Shown here: piece after piece, positions 8,267 to 15,410 of the stretch
How the letters are laid out: each line of letters begins with the position of its first letter
How positions within the stretch are numbered: position 1 is the stretch's first letter
Source: NZ13-RE01 sp964612975
GTDB taxonomy: Bacteria > Dictyoglomota > Dictyoglomia > Dictyoglomales > Dictyoglomaceae
Direction of reading: 5' to 3'
Assembly: GCA_964612975.1 (NCBI GenBank)
Contig: CAZTGC010000003.1
Coordinates: forward strand, 62,001 to 126,000
DNA length: 64,000 nt
The notes under the pieces: model-generated
The model's input: only the letters and a program-made list of their open reading frames with translations
Databases searched by the model: none
Told to the model about the DNA's origin: nothing
Translations under genes and position numbers: made by a program

Positions 8267-8332
8267 AAAAAAGGCCAACCTCTCCAGAACCTCACCTCCC
8301 CCACCCCCTCCTAGCTTACTGGAGAGGTTGGC
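8267..8332 (-). terminator. Reverse-strand terminator with long C-rich loop
   Basis: Perfect 14-bp inverted repeat: GCCAACCTCTCCAG (8274-8287) and its complement (8319-8332). The 31-base loop is extremely C-rich on the plus strand (G-rich on the minus strand). Read on the minus strand the stem is followed by CCTTTTTTAAATT, so it would end transcripts coming from the degraded pcm/superoxide-reductase side. Confidence 0.6.
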
Positions 8333-8387
8333 TAAAATAATAAATAAAGAAGCTTAAAGATACTTTAGATTTCGTCATTAATTTCTC

Positions 8388-8706
8388 CTTGGTATTCTCA
8401 ACAATTTATTTTATGGATATCAAATTTTATCTCTTTGCTTATCCCCTTATTTTTAATAGGTCTTAAAATTCTTCCCTTTCTTTATTCCCCGAAATAGCCT
8501 CAAAAGTTTATGGAATTACCTTCTTAGGATGTAGTCTTGGAATAGCTTTATTAAATTTAGTCTTACTCAAGTTAGATGAATTCTCAAGTTTGATATTTTT
8601 AATAATATTTTCCCTTTTAGGCTTAATCTTTTTTTTCTACAATAAAAAATCTTTCCAAATTATTGAAGTTATCTTCCTCTTATTTACCCCAAAGCAATTT
8701 TTTATC
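8388..8706 (+). pseudogene. Decayed polytopic membrane protein
   Basis: Two overlapping frames joined by one frameshift near 8488-8495 give a continuous hydrophobic protein: first 'SPWYSQQFILWISNFISLL' and 'IPLFLIGLKILPFLY', then 'PEIASKVYGITFLGCSLGIA' and three more helices, ending at a TAG at 8707-8709. It resembles the C-terminal part of a transporter or of a membrane-anchored aminopropyltransferase N-domain; the family is uncertain. There is no start codon or ribosome site. The 98-residue ORF starting at 8663 is in a different frame and looks spurious. Confidence 0.4.
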
Positions 8707-8739
8707 TAGAATTCTATGTTTTAACCGATGGTTACAAAG

Positions 8740-8951
8740 ACCACCCACTGAAGAGCTTCGTTTATTTATTATCATATATTATGCCCTTGAGGATTTAAGA
8801 ATAAGGAAAATCCCCATAAGCAGAATCCAAAGACTTTTATCTACAAAGGGATGTGGGGGAACTTTTAACATGGCTTTTAAGACCTTCTCATCTTTTATGC
8901 CCCTTGACTTTATGAGATTTACCATTTCCTCTCTTCTTTTTGCAGCTCTTC
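8740..8951 (-). pseudogene. pcm: Fragment of protein-L-isoaspartate O-methyltransferase
   Basis: The reverse strand reads 'RRAAKRREEMVNLIKSRGIK' then 'DEKVLKAMLKVPPHPFVD', which matches the N-terminus of Pcm (family pattern: RGI-D-RVL-AM--VPR--FV). The open frame from M at 8925 ends at 8779 in nonsense; one base shift restores 'SLDSAYGDFPYS', equal to the family's 'AY-D-PLPIG', followed by a stop. The catalytic SAM-binding part is missing. So this is a dead, truncated and frameshifted pcm. Pcm repairs aged aspartate residues, a function valued by thermophiles, so an intact copy may exist elsewhere. Confidence 0.75.
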
Positions 8952-9014
8952 TTCGCTAATTAGTGAAAAAACTGAGTAGGGAAAGAGGAAATTACCACTA
9001 AAATTATATCATAA

Positions 9015-9038
9015 CCCCCTCTCCCTTAAGAGAGGGGG
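9015..9038 (-). terminator. Stem-loop after the superoxide reductase gene
   Basis: CCCCCTCT (9015-9022) pairs with AGAGGGGG (9031-9038) around an 8-base loop; the loop itself (CCCTTAAG) could extend the pairing. On the minus strand it lies 10 bases past the superoxide reductase stop, followed by an AT-rich but not T-only tract, so it is a weak terminator or 3'-stabilising stem. Confidence 0.5.
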
Positions 9039-9048
9039 AAAGAGAAGG

Positions 9049-9438
9049 TTAGAATTTCAAATCAATGGAGTTTTCCCATAATCCATGTATATTACAATAG
9101 GAACTTGCAAAAATTTTTCCTTCTTTTGAAGTCTTAAACAAGCATTCTCCTATGGGTTCAGTATATAAGGAGCTTGTATCAGGACCCTGAATAGAAGCAC
9201 CATGGGCAGAGAATTCAAATTTTGCTATTTCATAGGGATATTTCTCTCCATCAGGTAGAAAATATACTGCAATCCAAGCTATATAATGGGAAGAGGTGTT
9301 GGGATGAGGTATTTCTTTCCCTACCGAAACCCTTATTTTAATCCCTTTTTCTTTATCTTTTTCTAAAATTTCAATTACAGGGACATGTTTTTCCTTTGTC
9401 CAATCTGCCTCTTGAAAAAGTTCCTTTAATTTATCCAT
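9049..9438 (-). CDS. Superoxide reductase (neelaredoxin class)
   Basis: 129 residues. Iron ligands of the SOR centre are visible: 'EKHVPVIE' (Glu/His pair), 'IPHPN' His, 'SSHYIAWI' His and the C-terminal 'SYCNIHGLWEN' (Cys and His). There is no N-terminal desulforedoxin domain, so it is the one-iron class. It reduces superoxide to H2O2 using rubredoxin-type electrons in anaerobes. Ribosome site AGGGAGG-like lies just upstream. It is monocistronic, bordered by pseudogenes on both sides, and remains intact, which suggests selection. Confidence 0.93.
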   Translation of the reverse strand: MDKLKELFQEADWTKEKHVPVIEILEKDKEKGIKIRVSVGKEIPHPNTSSHYIAWIAVYFLPDGEKYPYEIAKFEFSAHGASIQGPDTSSLYTEPIGECLFKTSKEGKIFASSYCNIHGLWENSIDLKF

Positions 9439-9523
9439 AATACTCCCTCCTTTTTATTTAGAATTATTATAATTTAATTTTACAATTCCAAGGAAAAAAT
9501 TTCAATTTATAAAAAAGAGCTGA

Positions 9524-9634
9524 CCTATAATCACTTTTCATCTTTTGTTTAAGGCAGATAGACCATTTATATTTTTGATTCCATATATGAGAACCAAAAC
9601 TATTCTCTTTATGGTAAGATTTGTAGAACCTTAA
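9524..9634 (+). pseudogene. C-terminal fossil of a serpin (serine protease inhibitor)
   Basis: Open between a TGA at 9521 and the TAA at 9632-9634, the plus strand encodes 'FKADRPFIFLI' followed by 'TKTILFMVRFVEP' and a natural stop. This is the serpin C-terminal signature (F-[KR]-A-D-[HR]-P-F--I ... T--ILFMG-[VF]--P-end) and the length from signature to stop is correct for the family. Everything upstream, including the reactive-centre loop, is gone. Serpins are scattered in thermophilic bacteria. No start codon or ribosome site. Confidence 0.7.
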
Positions 9635-9701
9635 AAGATAAAGTATTAAGGAGACTTTATTATTTTAAAAAGGATAGATGGATTTTAATAGCAATCCAAT
9701 C

Positions 9702-9730
9702 TTGACACTGAAATCTTTGACTGTTATCCT
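9702..9730 (+). promoter_or_regulatory. Promoter of the nuoEF operon
   Basis: TTGACA (9702-9707), exactly 17 bp, TATCCT (9725-9730). The nuoE-like ATG is at 9767 with AGGGAGG (9757-9763) ahead of it, giving a leader of about 30 bases. No operator dyad is evident. The rest of 9439-9700 holds only the serpin fossil and AT-rich sequence. Confidence 0.65.
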
Positions 9731-9766
9731 CTATAGGAAACATTCTATCTTGTAAAGGGAGGCAAT

Positions 9767-10228
9767 ATGAAAACAAGGGAGGAAGTTTTAAAAATTTTCC
9801 CTCAAAGCCAAGATTATATTTTAGAAATTCTTCATGCACTCCAAGATAATAACCCCTATAATTACTTAACCCCAGAAGATATTTCTGTATGTGCCCAATA
9901 TTTAAATCTCCCCTATAGTTATGTGGAAGGAGTAGCATCCTTCTATAGTATGTTTAGTTTAAAGCCCAGAGGAAGATTTATAATAAGACTTTGCGATTCT
10001 CCTCCTTGCCATCTTGTGGGTTCTGAATCCCTTTTAGAATATCTTAAGAAAAAGTTAGGGGTAGAGACAGGAGAAACTACAAAAGATATGGTATTTACCT
10101 TAGAGCTTACCAGTTGTTTAGGGGTTTGTGCAGTAGCTCCAGCTATGATGATAAATGACGAAGTATATGGAAATCTTAACCTAGAGAAGCTTGAAAAGAT
10201 TTTAGAAGAAAAGAGGGGTGAACTATGA
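9767..10228 (+). CDS. NADH-oxidoreductase 24-kDa-type [2Fe-2S] subunit (NuoE/HydC-like)
   Basis: 153 residues, the standard size. N-terminal helical bundle ('LTPEDISVCAQYLNLPYSYV', 'VASFYSMFSLKPRG') then a thioredoxin-like [2Fe-2S] domain with cysteines in 'LCDSPPCHLVG' and 'CLGVCAVAPAMMI'. It shuttles electrons between the FMN subunit and other redox centres in Complex I, bifurcating hydrogenases or NAD-dependent formate dehydrogenases. Overlaps the nuoF-like gene by 4 bp (translational coupling). No hydrogenase or NuoG-type gene is next to it. Confidence 0.93.
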   Translation: MKTREEVLKIFPQSQDYILEILHALQDNNPYNYLTPEDISVCAQYLNLPYSYVEGVASFYSMFSLKPRGRFIIRLCDSPPCHLVGSESLLEYLKKKLGVETGETTKDMVFTLELTSCLGVCAVAPAMMINDEVYGNLNLEKLEKILEEKRGEL

Positions 10229-11859
10229 CAATACCAAGAAGTCATGTATTAATATCGGTTGATGCAAATACTATTATTGCGGGAGTAAAATCTGTTGAAT
10301 CTGCACTTATAGAAGAATTAAGAAAAAGAAACTTAGATAAAGAGATAAGCGTTATAGAAACTGGAACCCTTGGAATAATAGGAAAGGGAGTAATAATGGT
10401 TATATATCCTGAAGGAGTGTTTTATGGAAATGTAAAAATTGAGGATATACCAGAATTGGTAGAGGAGCATTTTATTAAGGGAAGACCATTAAAAAGGTTA
10501 ATTATAGAAGCCACCCCACCCACCTTTGTATCTCGAGAGGAAGTGGGTTTAACTAAGAAGCAAACAAGAATTGTATTGAAAAATAGTGGAATTATAAATC
10601 CTGAGAGTTTAGAAGAGTATATTGTAGTAGGGGGATTTTCGGCCTTAGCTAAGGTATTAACTGAAATGTCCCCTAAAGATGTAATATTGGAAGTAAAAAA
10701 TTCTGGCCTTAGAGGAAGGGGAGGGTCAGGTTTCCCCACTGGTTTAAAATGGGAATTTGCAAGGAAATCGGAGGGGGATGAAAAATACATTTTATGTAAT
10801 GCAGACGAGGGAGAACCTGGAACCTTTAAGGATAGACTTATTCTTGAAGGAGATCCCTATAGAATTATAGAAGGAATGGCCTTAGCAGGATATGCTATAG
10901 GAGCGAAGTTAGGATATATATACATTAGGGGAGAATATAAACTTTCTATAGAAAGAATGCAAGGGGCAATAGAGACTGCAAGAAATTATGGACTTCTTGG
11001 GGAGAATATTCTTGGGACTAATTTTTCCTTTGATATTTATATTAAAAAGGGAGCAGGAGCATATATTTGTGGAGAAGAAACAGCTCTTATTGAATCTTTA
11101 GAGGGAAAAAGGGGAATTCCGAGAATAAAGCCTCCCTATCCTGTGACAAAGGGATTATGGGAAAAGCCCACATTAGTTAACAATGTAGAAACCCTTGCAA
11201 ATATTCCAGATATTATCTTAAATGGTTCCCAGTGGTTTAGACAATTTGGGACAGAGAAATGCCCTGGAACAAAGGTATATACAATTCTTGGCAATGTTGT
11301 TAATGCAGGACTCATAGAGGTAGAGATGGGAACAACTTTAAGGGAAATAATCTTTCAATATGGGGGCGGAATCCAAGATGGAAAGAAATTTAAATGTGCA
11401 TTAGTAGGGGGAGCTGCAGGTGCCTTCTTAGGAGAAGAGATGTTAGATGTTAAGATGGATTTTGATAACTTAAAGGAGTATGCAGCAGTGCTGGGATCTG
11501 GAGCTATTTTGGTTATGAATGAATCTGCCTGTATTGTGGATATGATGAAGAGTATTCTTTATTTCTTCAAACATGAGTCCTGTGGAAGATGCACTCCTTG
11601 TAGAGTGGGAACAAAAAGATTAGTTGATATAATTGAAAAATTTGCCCATTTAGAAGGAAGCGAAGAAGACTTAGAAGAGATGGAAAACATAAGTTTAGTT
11701 ATGAAGGACACATCCTTCTGCCCATTGGGACAATCAGTATATCTTCCTGTAAGTTCTGCTATTAAATACTTTAAAGATGAGTTTATTTCCCATTCTAAAG
11801 GTAAATATTGTGTTGCAGGAAGATGTAAGGAGAAAAAAGTTTTAGTAGAAAAAGTTTAA
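10225..11859 (+). CDS. NADH-oxidoreductase 51-kDa-type FMN subunit (NuoF/HydB-like)
   Basis: 544 residues. Domains: residues 1-115 thioredoxin-like fold but with no cysteines ('VLISVDANTIIAGVKSV' instead of the usual C-x(n)-C set); 130-340 FMN/NADH domain with GRGGSGFPTGLKWEF and 'ADEGEPGTFKDR'; SLBB region; C-terminal [4Fe-4S] with 'ESCGRCTPCRVGTKRL' and 'TSFCPLGQS'. The extra C-terminal ferredoxin domain of HydB is absent; only 'KYCVAGRCKEKK' remains. It oxidises or reduces NAD(H). As the operon ends here, the electron partner must be encoded elsewhere. A single gene pair with its own promoter and terminator. Confidence 0.92.
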   Translation: MTIPRSHVLISVDANTIIAGVKSVESALIEELRKRNLDKEISVIETGTLGIIGKGVIMVIYPEGVFYGNVKIEDIPELVEEHFIKGRPLKRLIIEATPPTFVSREEVGLTKKQTRIVLKNSGIINPESLEEYIVVGGFSALAKVLTEMSPKDVILEVKNSGLRGRGGSGFPTGLKWEFARKSEGDEKYILCNADEGEPGTFKDRLILEGDPYRIIEGMALAGYAIGAKLGYIYIRGEYKLSIERMQGAIETARNYGLLGENILGTNFSFDIYIKKGAGAYICGEETALIESLEGKRGIPRIKPPYPVTKGLWEKPTLVNNVETLANIPDIILNGSQWFRQFGTEKCPGTKVYTILGNVVNAGLIEVEMGTTLREIIFQYGGGIQDGKKFKCALVGGAAGAFLGEEMLDVKMDFDNLKEYAAVLGSGAILVMNESACIVDMMKSILYFFKHESCGRCTPCRVGTKRLVDIIEKFAHLEGSEEDLEEMENISLVMKDTSFCPLGQSVYLPVSSAIKYFKDEFISHSKGKYCVAGRCKEKKVLVEKV

Positions 11860-11864
11860 AATTT

Positions 11865-11887
11865 CAGGGGGGATTTAATCCCTCCTG
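11865..11887. terminator. Bidirectional terminator between nuoF-like gene and ferritin/VIT gene
   Basis: CAGGGGGGAT (11865-11874) pairs with ATCCCTCCTG (11878-11887), 10 bp with one G-U and a 3-base loop. It lies in the 35-bp gap of two convergent genes. The U-tracts are short on both sides. Confidence 0.6.
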
Positions 11888-11894
11888 ATTCCTC

Positions 11895-12773
11895 TTAAAA
11901 GTTCCCTTGTATTTCTACTCCTAATACTTTTTTAACTAAAATTCCAATAATAAAAGTTATGAAGGAAACAGAGATAATAATAAAAAACATTTCTAAGAAT
12001 CTTTTTTTAAATTTCATCTCTTGGGCAATAGAAATATAAAAAGTGAAGAAAATTACAAGAAGAATTGCAAAAATTAGAGTGAAGATGAAGGAAATAAAAT
12101 AATTTTTAAAGATGAAATATGGGAAAACTAAGAAAAAGACAGCTAAAATATATGTTAATCCTGTAATAATTGATGCTTTTATTGGATTTTTACCTTCCCC
12201 TTCTGATTTTGTGGATAGATATTCTGAGGCTGCCATAGATAAAGATGCAGAAATTCCTGTGATAAGGCCTGAAAGGGCAACAAGGGAAGTATTTTTTAAG
12301 GAGAAGGTTAATCCTGCAAGGGTTCCTGTTAATTCCACTAAAGCATCACTTAGTCCCAAGACCATAGATCCTACATATCTTAATCTCTCTTCATCTAAGA
12401 TTCTTAGAAGATCCTCTTCATGCTCCTTCTCATCACTAACAATTTCCTTTATTTCGGGAAAAATATTTAATAGTTCTATATAATTTTTTTGGGCGAGCTT
12501 TTCACCTTTCTCCATCAATTTTAAGCCAAAGGTAAATCCAAAGATTTTTATAATAAGAAGGTAAAACCATACCTTAAACTTGTTCTCCTTTATATCTTTT
12601 TTTGTTATTTCCTTTAACCTTTTGTAATGTTCCTCTTCTTCTTCAGCTAATTTTCTTATTATCTCTTTATTATGAGGGTCCTTCACCCCTTCGGAGAATT
12701 TAAGATAGATAAAATATTCTGTGATTTCGTTTCTTTGTAAAGTTAATATTTTCTTTTCTATCTTATCTTCCAT
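11895..12773 (-). CDS. Ferritin-like/VIT1 (CCC1) family membrane metal-transport protein
   Basis: 292 residues. Residues 1-125 are a rubrerythrin-like four-helix bundle with 'EITEYFIYLKF', 'EEEEEHYKRLKEI' and 'SDEKEHEEDLLRIL', i.e. E..E-x-x-H metal ligands. Residues 130-292 are a VIT1 domain: 'YVGSMVLGLSDALVELTGTL' and 'ASLSMAASEYLSTKSEGE', with about five membrane helices. This fused architecture (as in MbfA) oxidises and exports or stores iron and manganese. Twelve bases downstream of the IolO-like gene on the same strand, so read-through is possible. It fits the oxygen/iron theme of the neighbouring superoxide reductase. Confidence 0.85.
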   Translation of the reverse strand: MEDKIEKKILTLQRNEITEYFIYLKFSEGVKDPHNKEIIRKLAEEEEEHYKRLKEITKKDIKENKFKVWFYLLIIKIFGFTFGLKLMEKGEKLAQKNYIELLNIFPEIKEIVSDEKEHEEDLLRILDEERLRYVGSMVLGLSDALVELTGTLAGLTFSLKNTSLVALSGLITGISASLSMAASEYLSTKSEGEGKNPIKASIITGLTYILAVFFLVFPYFIFKNYFISFIFTLIFAILLVIFFTFYISIAQEMKFKKRFLEMFFIIISVSFITFIIGILVKKVLGVEIQGNF

Positions 12774-12785
12774 AGTAAATTTATT

Positions 12786-13583
12786 TTATAGGAATTTCTT
12801 TAAAAATTCTAGATTTATCTTTCCTGTATCCTCTATACTTAAATTCGATACACATTCTAAAGATACATATCCATTATAATTTATATCTTTTAATACCCTG
12901 AATACTTCAGAAAAATCTAAATTTCCTGTTCCCGGAATTCCTCTATTATCATCGGAAACATGCACATACCAAATTTTATCCCTGTAATTAATAAAGGTAT
13001 CGTATATACTTTCTTCTTCTTTGTTTATGTGATAGGTATCTGCAAGGATCCCGAGATTATCTAACTTCAATTCCTTTATAAATTCATAAGTTTCTGAAAA
13101 TTTATTAAGAAGAGTAGTTTCTAAGGAATTTATTGGCTCTATTAGAATTTTAATTCCTAATTTTTTAGCATATTCTCCACATCCCTTTATACTCTCTTTT
13201 AAAATTTTTAAAGCCTTTTCTCTATCTTCAGGTTTTCCCCTTATTAATCCAATGATCACAAAGGAATTAAATTTTTCTGCTAAATCTATATCCTCCTTTA
13301 TTCTTTTTATAGTTTCTTCTCTCATCTTTTTATCAAAACTACTTAAAGATAAACCCTCTTCTGTAAATGCTCTTCCCGTTCCAATAGCAGATATTACCAT
13401 ATTTTCTTCTTCTAAAATTTTTAAAACCTCATTATAATTTATAAGTTTTGGATCCCTTACTGCTAATTCTACTCCTGAATAACCTAACTTTTTTGCGATT
13501 CTTATCCCTTCGATTAAATCTCCCTTAAAGGTCAAAGCACTAAATACAGCCTCCTTTGTAGTAATTACTATAGAAAATTTCAT
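12786..13583 (-). CDS. iolO: Sugar epimerase/isomerase TIM barrel, 5-keto-L-gluconate epimerase (IolO)-like
   Basis: 265 residues, xylose-isomerase-like TIM barrel. Metal ligands are visible in 'ILIEPIN' (Glu), 'GILADTYHINKEE' (Asp/His), 'WYVHVSDDNRG' (His, Asp) and 'YVSLECVSN' (Glu). In Thermotoga maritima the enzyme of this type beside IolM/IolN is IolO, which epimerises 5-keto-L-gluconate to tagaturonate in inositol catabolism. The assignment here rests on the family and on the neighbours (IolM- and IolN-like genes, shared operator). It is the last of the SBP-permease-ATPase-isomerase unit. The alternative is an unrelated hydroxypyruvate-isomerase or tagatose-epimerase type. Confidence 0.7.
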   Translation of the reverse strand: MKFSIVITTKEAVFSALTFKGDLIEGIRIAKKLGYSGVELAVRDPKLINYNEVLKILEEENMVISAIGTGRAFTEEGLSLSSFDKKMREETIKRIKEDIDLAEKFNSFVIIGLIRGKPEDREKALKILKESIKGCGEYAKKLGIKILIEPINSLETTLLNKFSETYEFIKELKLDNLGILADTYHINKEEESIYDTFINYRDKIWYVHVSDDNRGIPGTGNLDFSEVFRVLKDINYNGYVSLECVSNLSIEDTGKINLEFLKKFL

Positions 13584-13599
13584 GATTTTAACCTTCTCC

Positions 13600-14344
13600 T
13601 TAAACTATTACTCCAGCAGCCCTTGCAATCATATTCATAATTTCCTGAGGAGTAACATCTTCCTTTTTGAAATCCCCAACTTTAATACCTTTTTCTAAAA
13701 TTACTAATCTGTCTGCTACTTCGTATACGTGGTATATATTATGAGAGATAAAAATCACTGAAAGACCTCTTTCTCTTACATTCTTTATATGTTCTAAAAC
13801 CTTCCTTGTTTCTCCTATAGATAAGGCAGCAGTAGGCTCATCAAGAATTAGAAGTTTTGCTCCAAAATACATGGCTCTTGCAATAGCTATTGCCTGCCTT
13901 TCTCCTCCAGAAAGGAAAAATACTGCTTCATCAGGAGATCTTACAAAAATACCTATTTCCTTTAAATATTCAGAAGTTATTCTCCTCATTTCATCTATAG
14001 ATAGAGTAATACCTTTAATCAGTTCCCTTCCCAGGAAAAAATTCCTCCATATGGGAAGAAGATTAACCAAAGCTAAATCCTGATAAACAGTCTCTATTCC
14101 CATTTCTCTTGCTTCCTTGGGAGAATTAAAGGACACTTTCTTCCCCTCAAAATATATTTCCCCCTCGTCAGACTTTTCGTAACCTACTAAAATTTTTATA
14201 AGGGTTGACTTTCCTGCCCCATTATCTCCAAGAAGTCCCACAATCTCTTTTTTTTTCTACGTTAAAGTCAACTCCACGAAGGGCTTGTACCCTACTAAAA
14301 TTTTTCTTAATATTTTTCATCTCCACCAATAAATTATTATTCAT
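13600..14344 (-). pseudogene. Ribose-type sugar ABC transporter ATPase, frameshifted at an A9 run
   Basis: Reading from ATG at 14344 gives 'LLVEMKNIKKNFSRVQALRG' then 'VDFNVEKK', where the frame breaks at nine A's on the coding strand (T-run at 14248-14256). With eight A's it continues directly as 'EIVGLLGDNGAGKSTLIKIL' (Walker A), 'FFLSGGERQAIAIARAM' (signature), 'LLILDEPTAAL' (Walker B), 'FISHNIYHVYEVAD' (H-loop). Total about 247 residues: one nucleotide-binding domain, as in FrcA-like proteins, not the tandem RbsA form. It powers the permease at 14360. The single-base lesion in a homopolymer may be a sequencing error, a real null, or corrected by transcriptional slippage. Position 3 of the inositol transport operon. 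Confidence 0.85.
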
Positions 14345-14359
14345 TAGAGATCACCTTCC

Positions 14360-15340
14360 TTAGCCAGCAATTTTCTTTCTAATTTTTATATTTATAATTG
14401 CTGCAACAATCAAAATAACCCCGATGAAAGCTCTATACCAATATGCAGGAGCTCCTGCTAATACTAAACCACTTCTTATCATACCTATCATAAAGGCTCC
14501 AAGAAAAGTTCCAAGTATGCTTCCATATCCACCTGAGAGGAAGGTTCCCCCTATGACTGCAGAGGCAATAGCCTCTAATTCCATTCCCTGCCCCAAGGTG
14601 GGATCAATAATCTTAAATCTTGAGAAGGTAGTGATTCCTGCAAATCCTGCCATAAGGCTACAGATTATAAAGTTTATAAGTTTAACTCTATTAGTGTTAA
14701 TCCCCAATGCCTTTGAAGAAAATAAATTTCCTCCTGTAGCAAAGGTCCAGTTTCCAAATTTTGTTCTTTCAAGAATAAAGGCAAAAATAATAGAAAAAAG
14801 AATAAGCCAGATACCTGAATATCTTAAATCACCTATACATGTTCCTCCAAAATATTTTAAAAAGGGTATATACTCTAATAATGTTATAGGAAAACCCCCT
14901 GTTATCGCTAAAAGAATTCCTCTAAGAAACATCATACTTCCAAGGGTTGTTATAAAAGACGGAATTCCTGTTTTTAAGGTGATAATACCATTTAAATATC
15001 CAATAAATGCACCTAAGATAATCCCCAAAATAAATCCTAAAAGAGGGCTGATCCCATTATTTATTGATAAAGCTAAAACCATAGGAACTACTGCAAATGT
15101 GGATCCAACTGATAAATCAAACTCTCCTGAAATCATTAACATAGTGATTCCTATAGCAACTAATCCTAATTCTGCTGCCATGGTGAAGGTAGATAACAAG
15201 TTTTCCCAACTTATAAACTCTGATGATAAAATAGAAAAGATTATAAAAATTACAATAAAACCAATTATTGCCCCCATTTCCTTTATTCTAAAAATTTTGA
15301 CAATTTCTTTTAAAAACCCTATACTTTTTAATTCCATCAT
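14360..15340 (-). CDS. Ribose-type (RbsC-like) sugar ABC transporter permease, probably inositol
   Basis: 326 residues with about 9-10 membrane helices, typical BPD_transp_2 family: 'GLVAIGITMLMISGEFDLSV' motif and GS, 'GLINGIITLKTGIPSFITT'-like stretch near residue 115, 'GINTNRVKLINFIICSLMAG' EAA-like loop and 'LEAIASAVIGGTFLSGGYGS'. It forms the membrane pore with the ATPase and the periplasmic protein. AGGAGG precedes the start; the intercistronic hairpin lies directly before this ribosome site. The second ATG of MMELKS is equally possible. Substrate inferred from the regulon, not from sequence. Confidence 0.88.
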   Translation of the reverse strand: MMELKSIGFLKEIVKIFRIKEMGAIIGFIVIFIIFSILSSEFISWENLLSTFTMAAELGLVAIGITMLMISGEFDLSVGSTFAVVPMVLALSINNGISPLLGFILGIILGAFIGYLNGIITLKTGIPSFITTLGSMMFLRGILLAITGGFPITLLEYIPFLKYFGGTCIGDLRYSGIWLILFSIIFAFILERTKFGNWTFATGGNLFSSKALGINTNRVKLINFIICSLMAGFAGITTFSRFKIIDPTLGQGMELEAIASAVIGGTFLSGGYGSILGTFLGAFMIGMIRSGLVLAGAPAYWYRAFIGVILIVAAIINIKIRKKIAG

Positions 15341-15359
15341 AAAAGAACCTCCTTAAAAT

Positions 15360-15386
15360 AATGGGGTTCCCTTTTGGAACCCCATT
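15360..15386 (-). terminator. Intercistronic hairpin between the SBP and permease genes
   Basis: AATGGGGTTCC (15360-15370) pairs perfectly with GGAACCCCATT (15376-15386) around a 5-base loop. On the minus strand it follows the SBP stop and is itself followed by ATTATTTTA and then AGGAGG of the permease. Such partial terminators or 3'-stabilising stems let binding-protein mRNA exceed that of the permease. Confidence 0.7.
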
Positions 15387-15410
15387 AAGGAATTAATTTT
15401 ATTAGATCAA

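Noticed and set aside
8663..8959. 98-codon plus-strand ORF as a gene
   Set aside because: Its second half is the complement of the pcm fossil and the first part is out of frame with the membrane-protein fossil; no ribosome site, no family.
9635..9701. Short hydrophilic ORF (KDKVLRRLYYFKKDRW) before the nuoEF promoter
   Set aside because: No start or ribosome site, no recognised family, short; may be another fossil but cannot be supported.
14424..15356. 310-codon ORF on the plus strand
   Set aside because: It is fully antisense to the intact RbsC-like permease, rich in Ile/Pro/Lys from the complement of membrane helices, and has no ribosome site.
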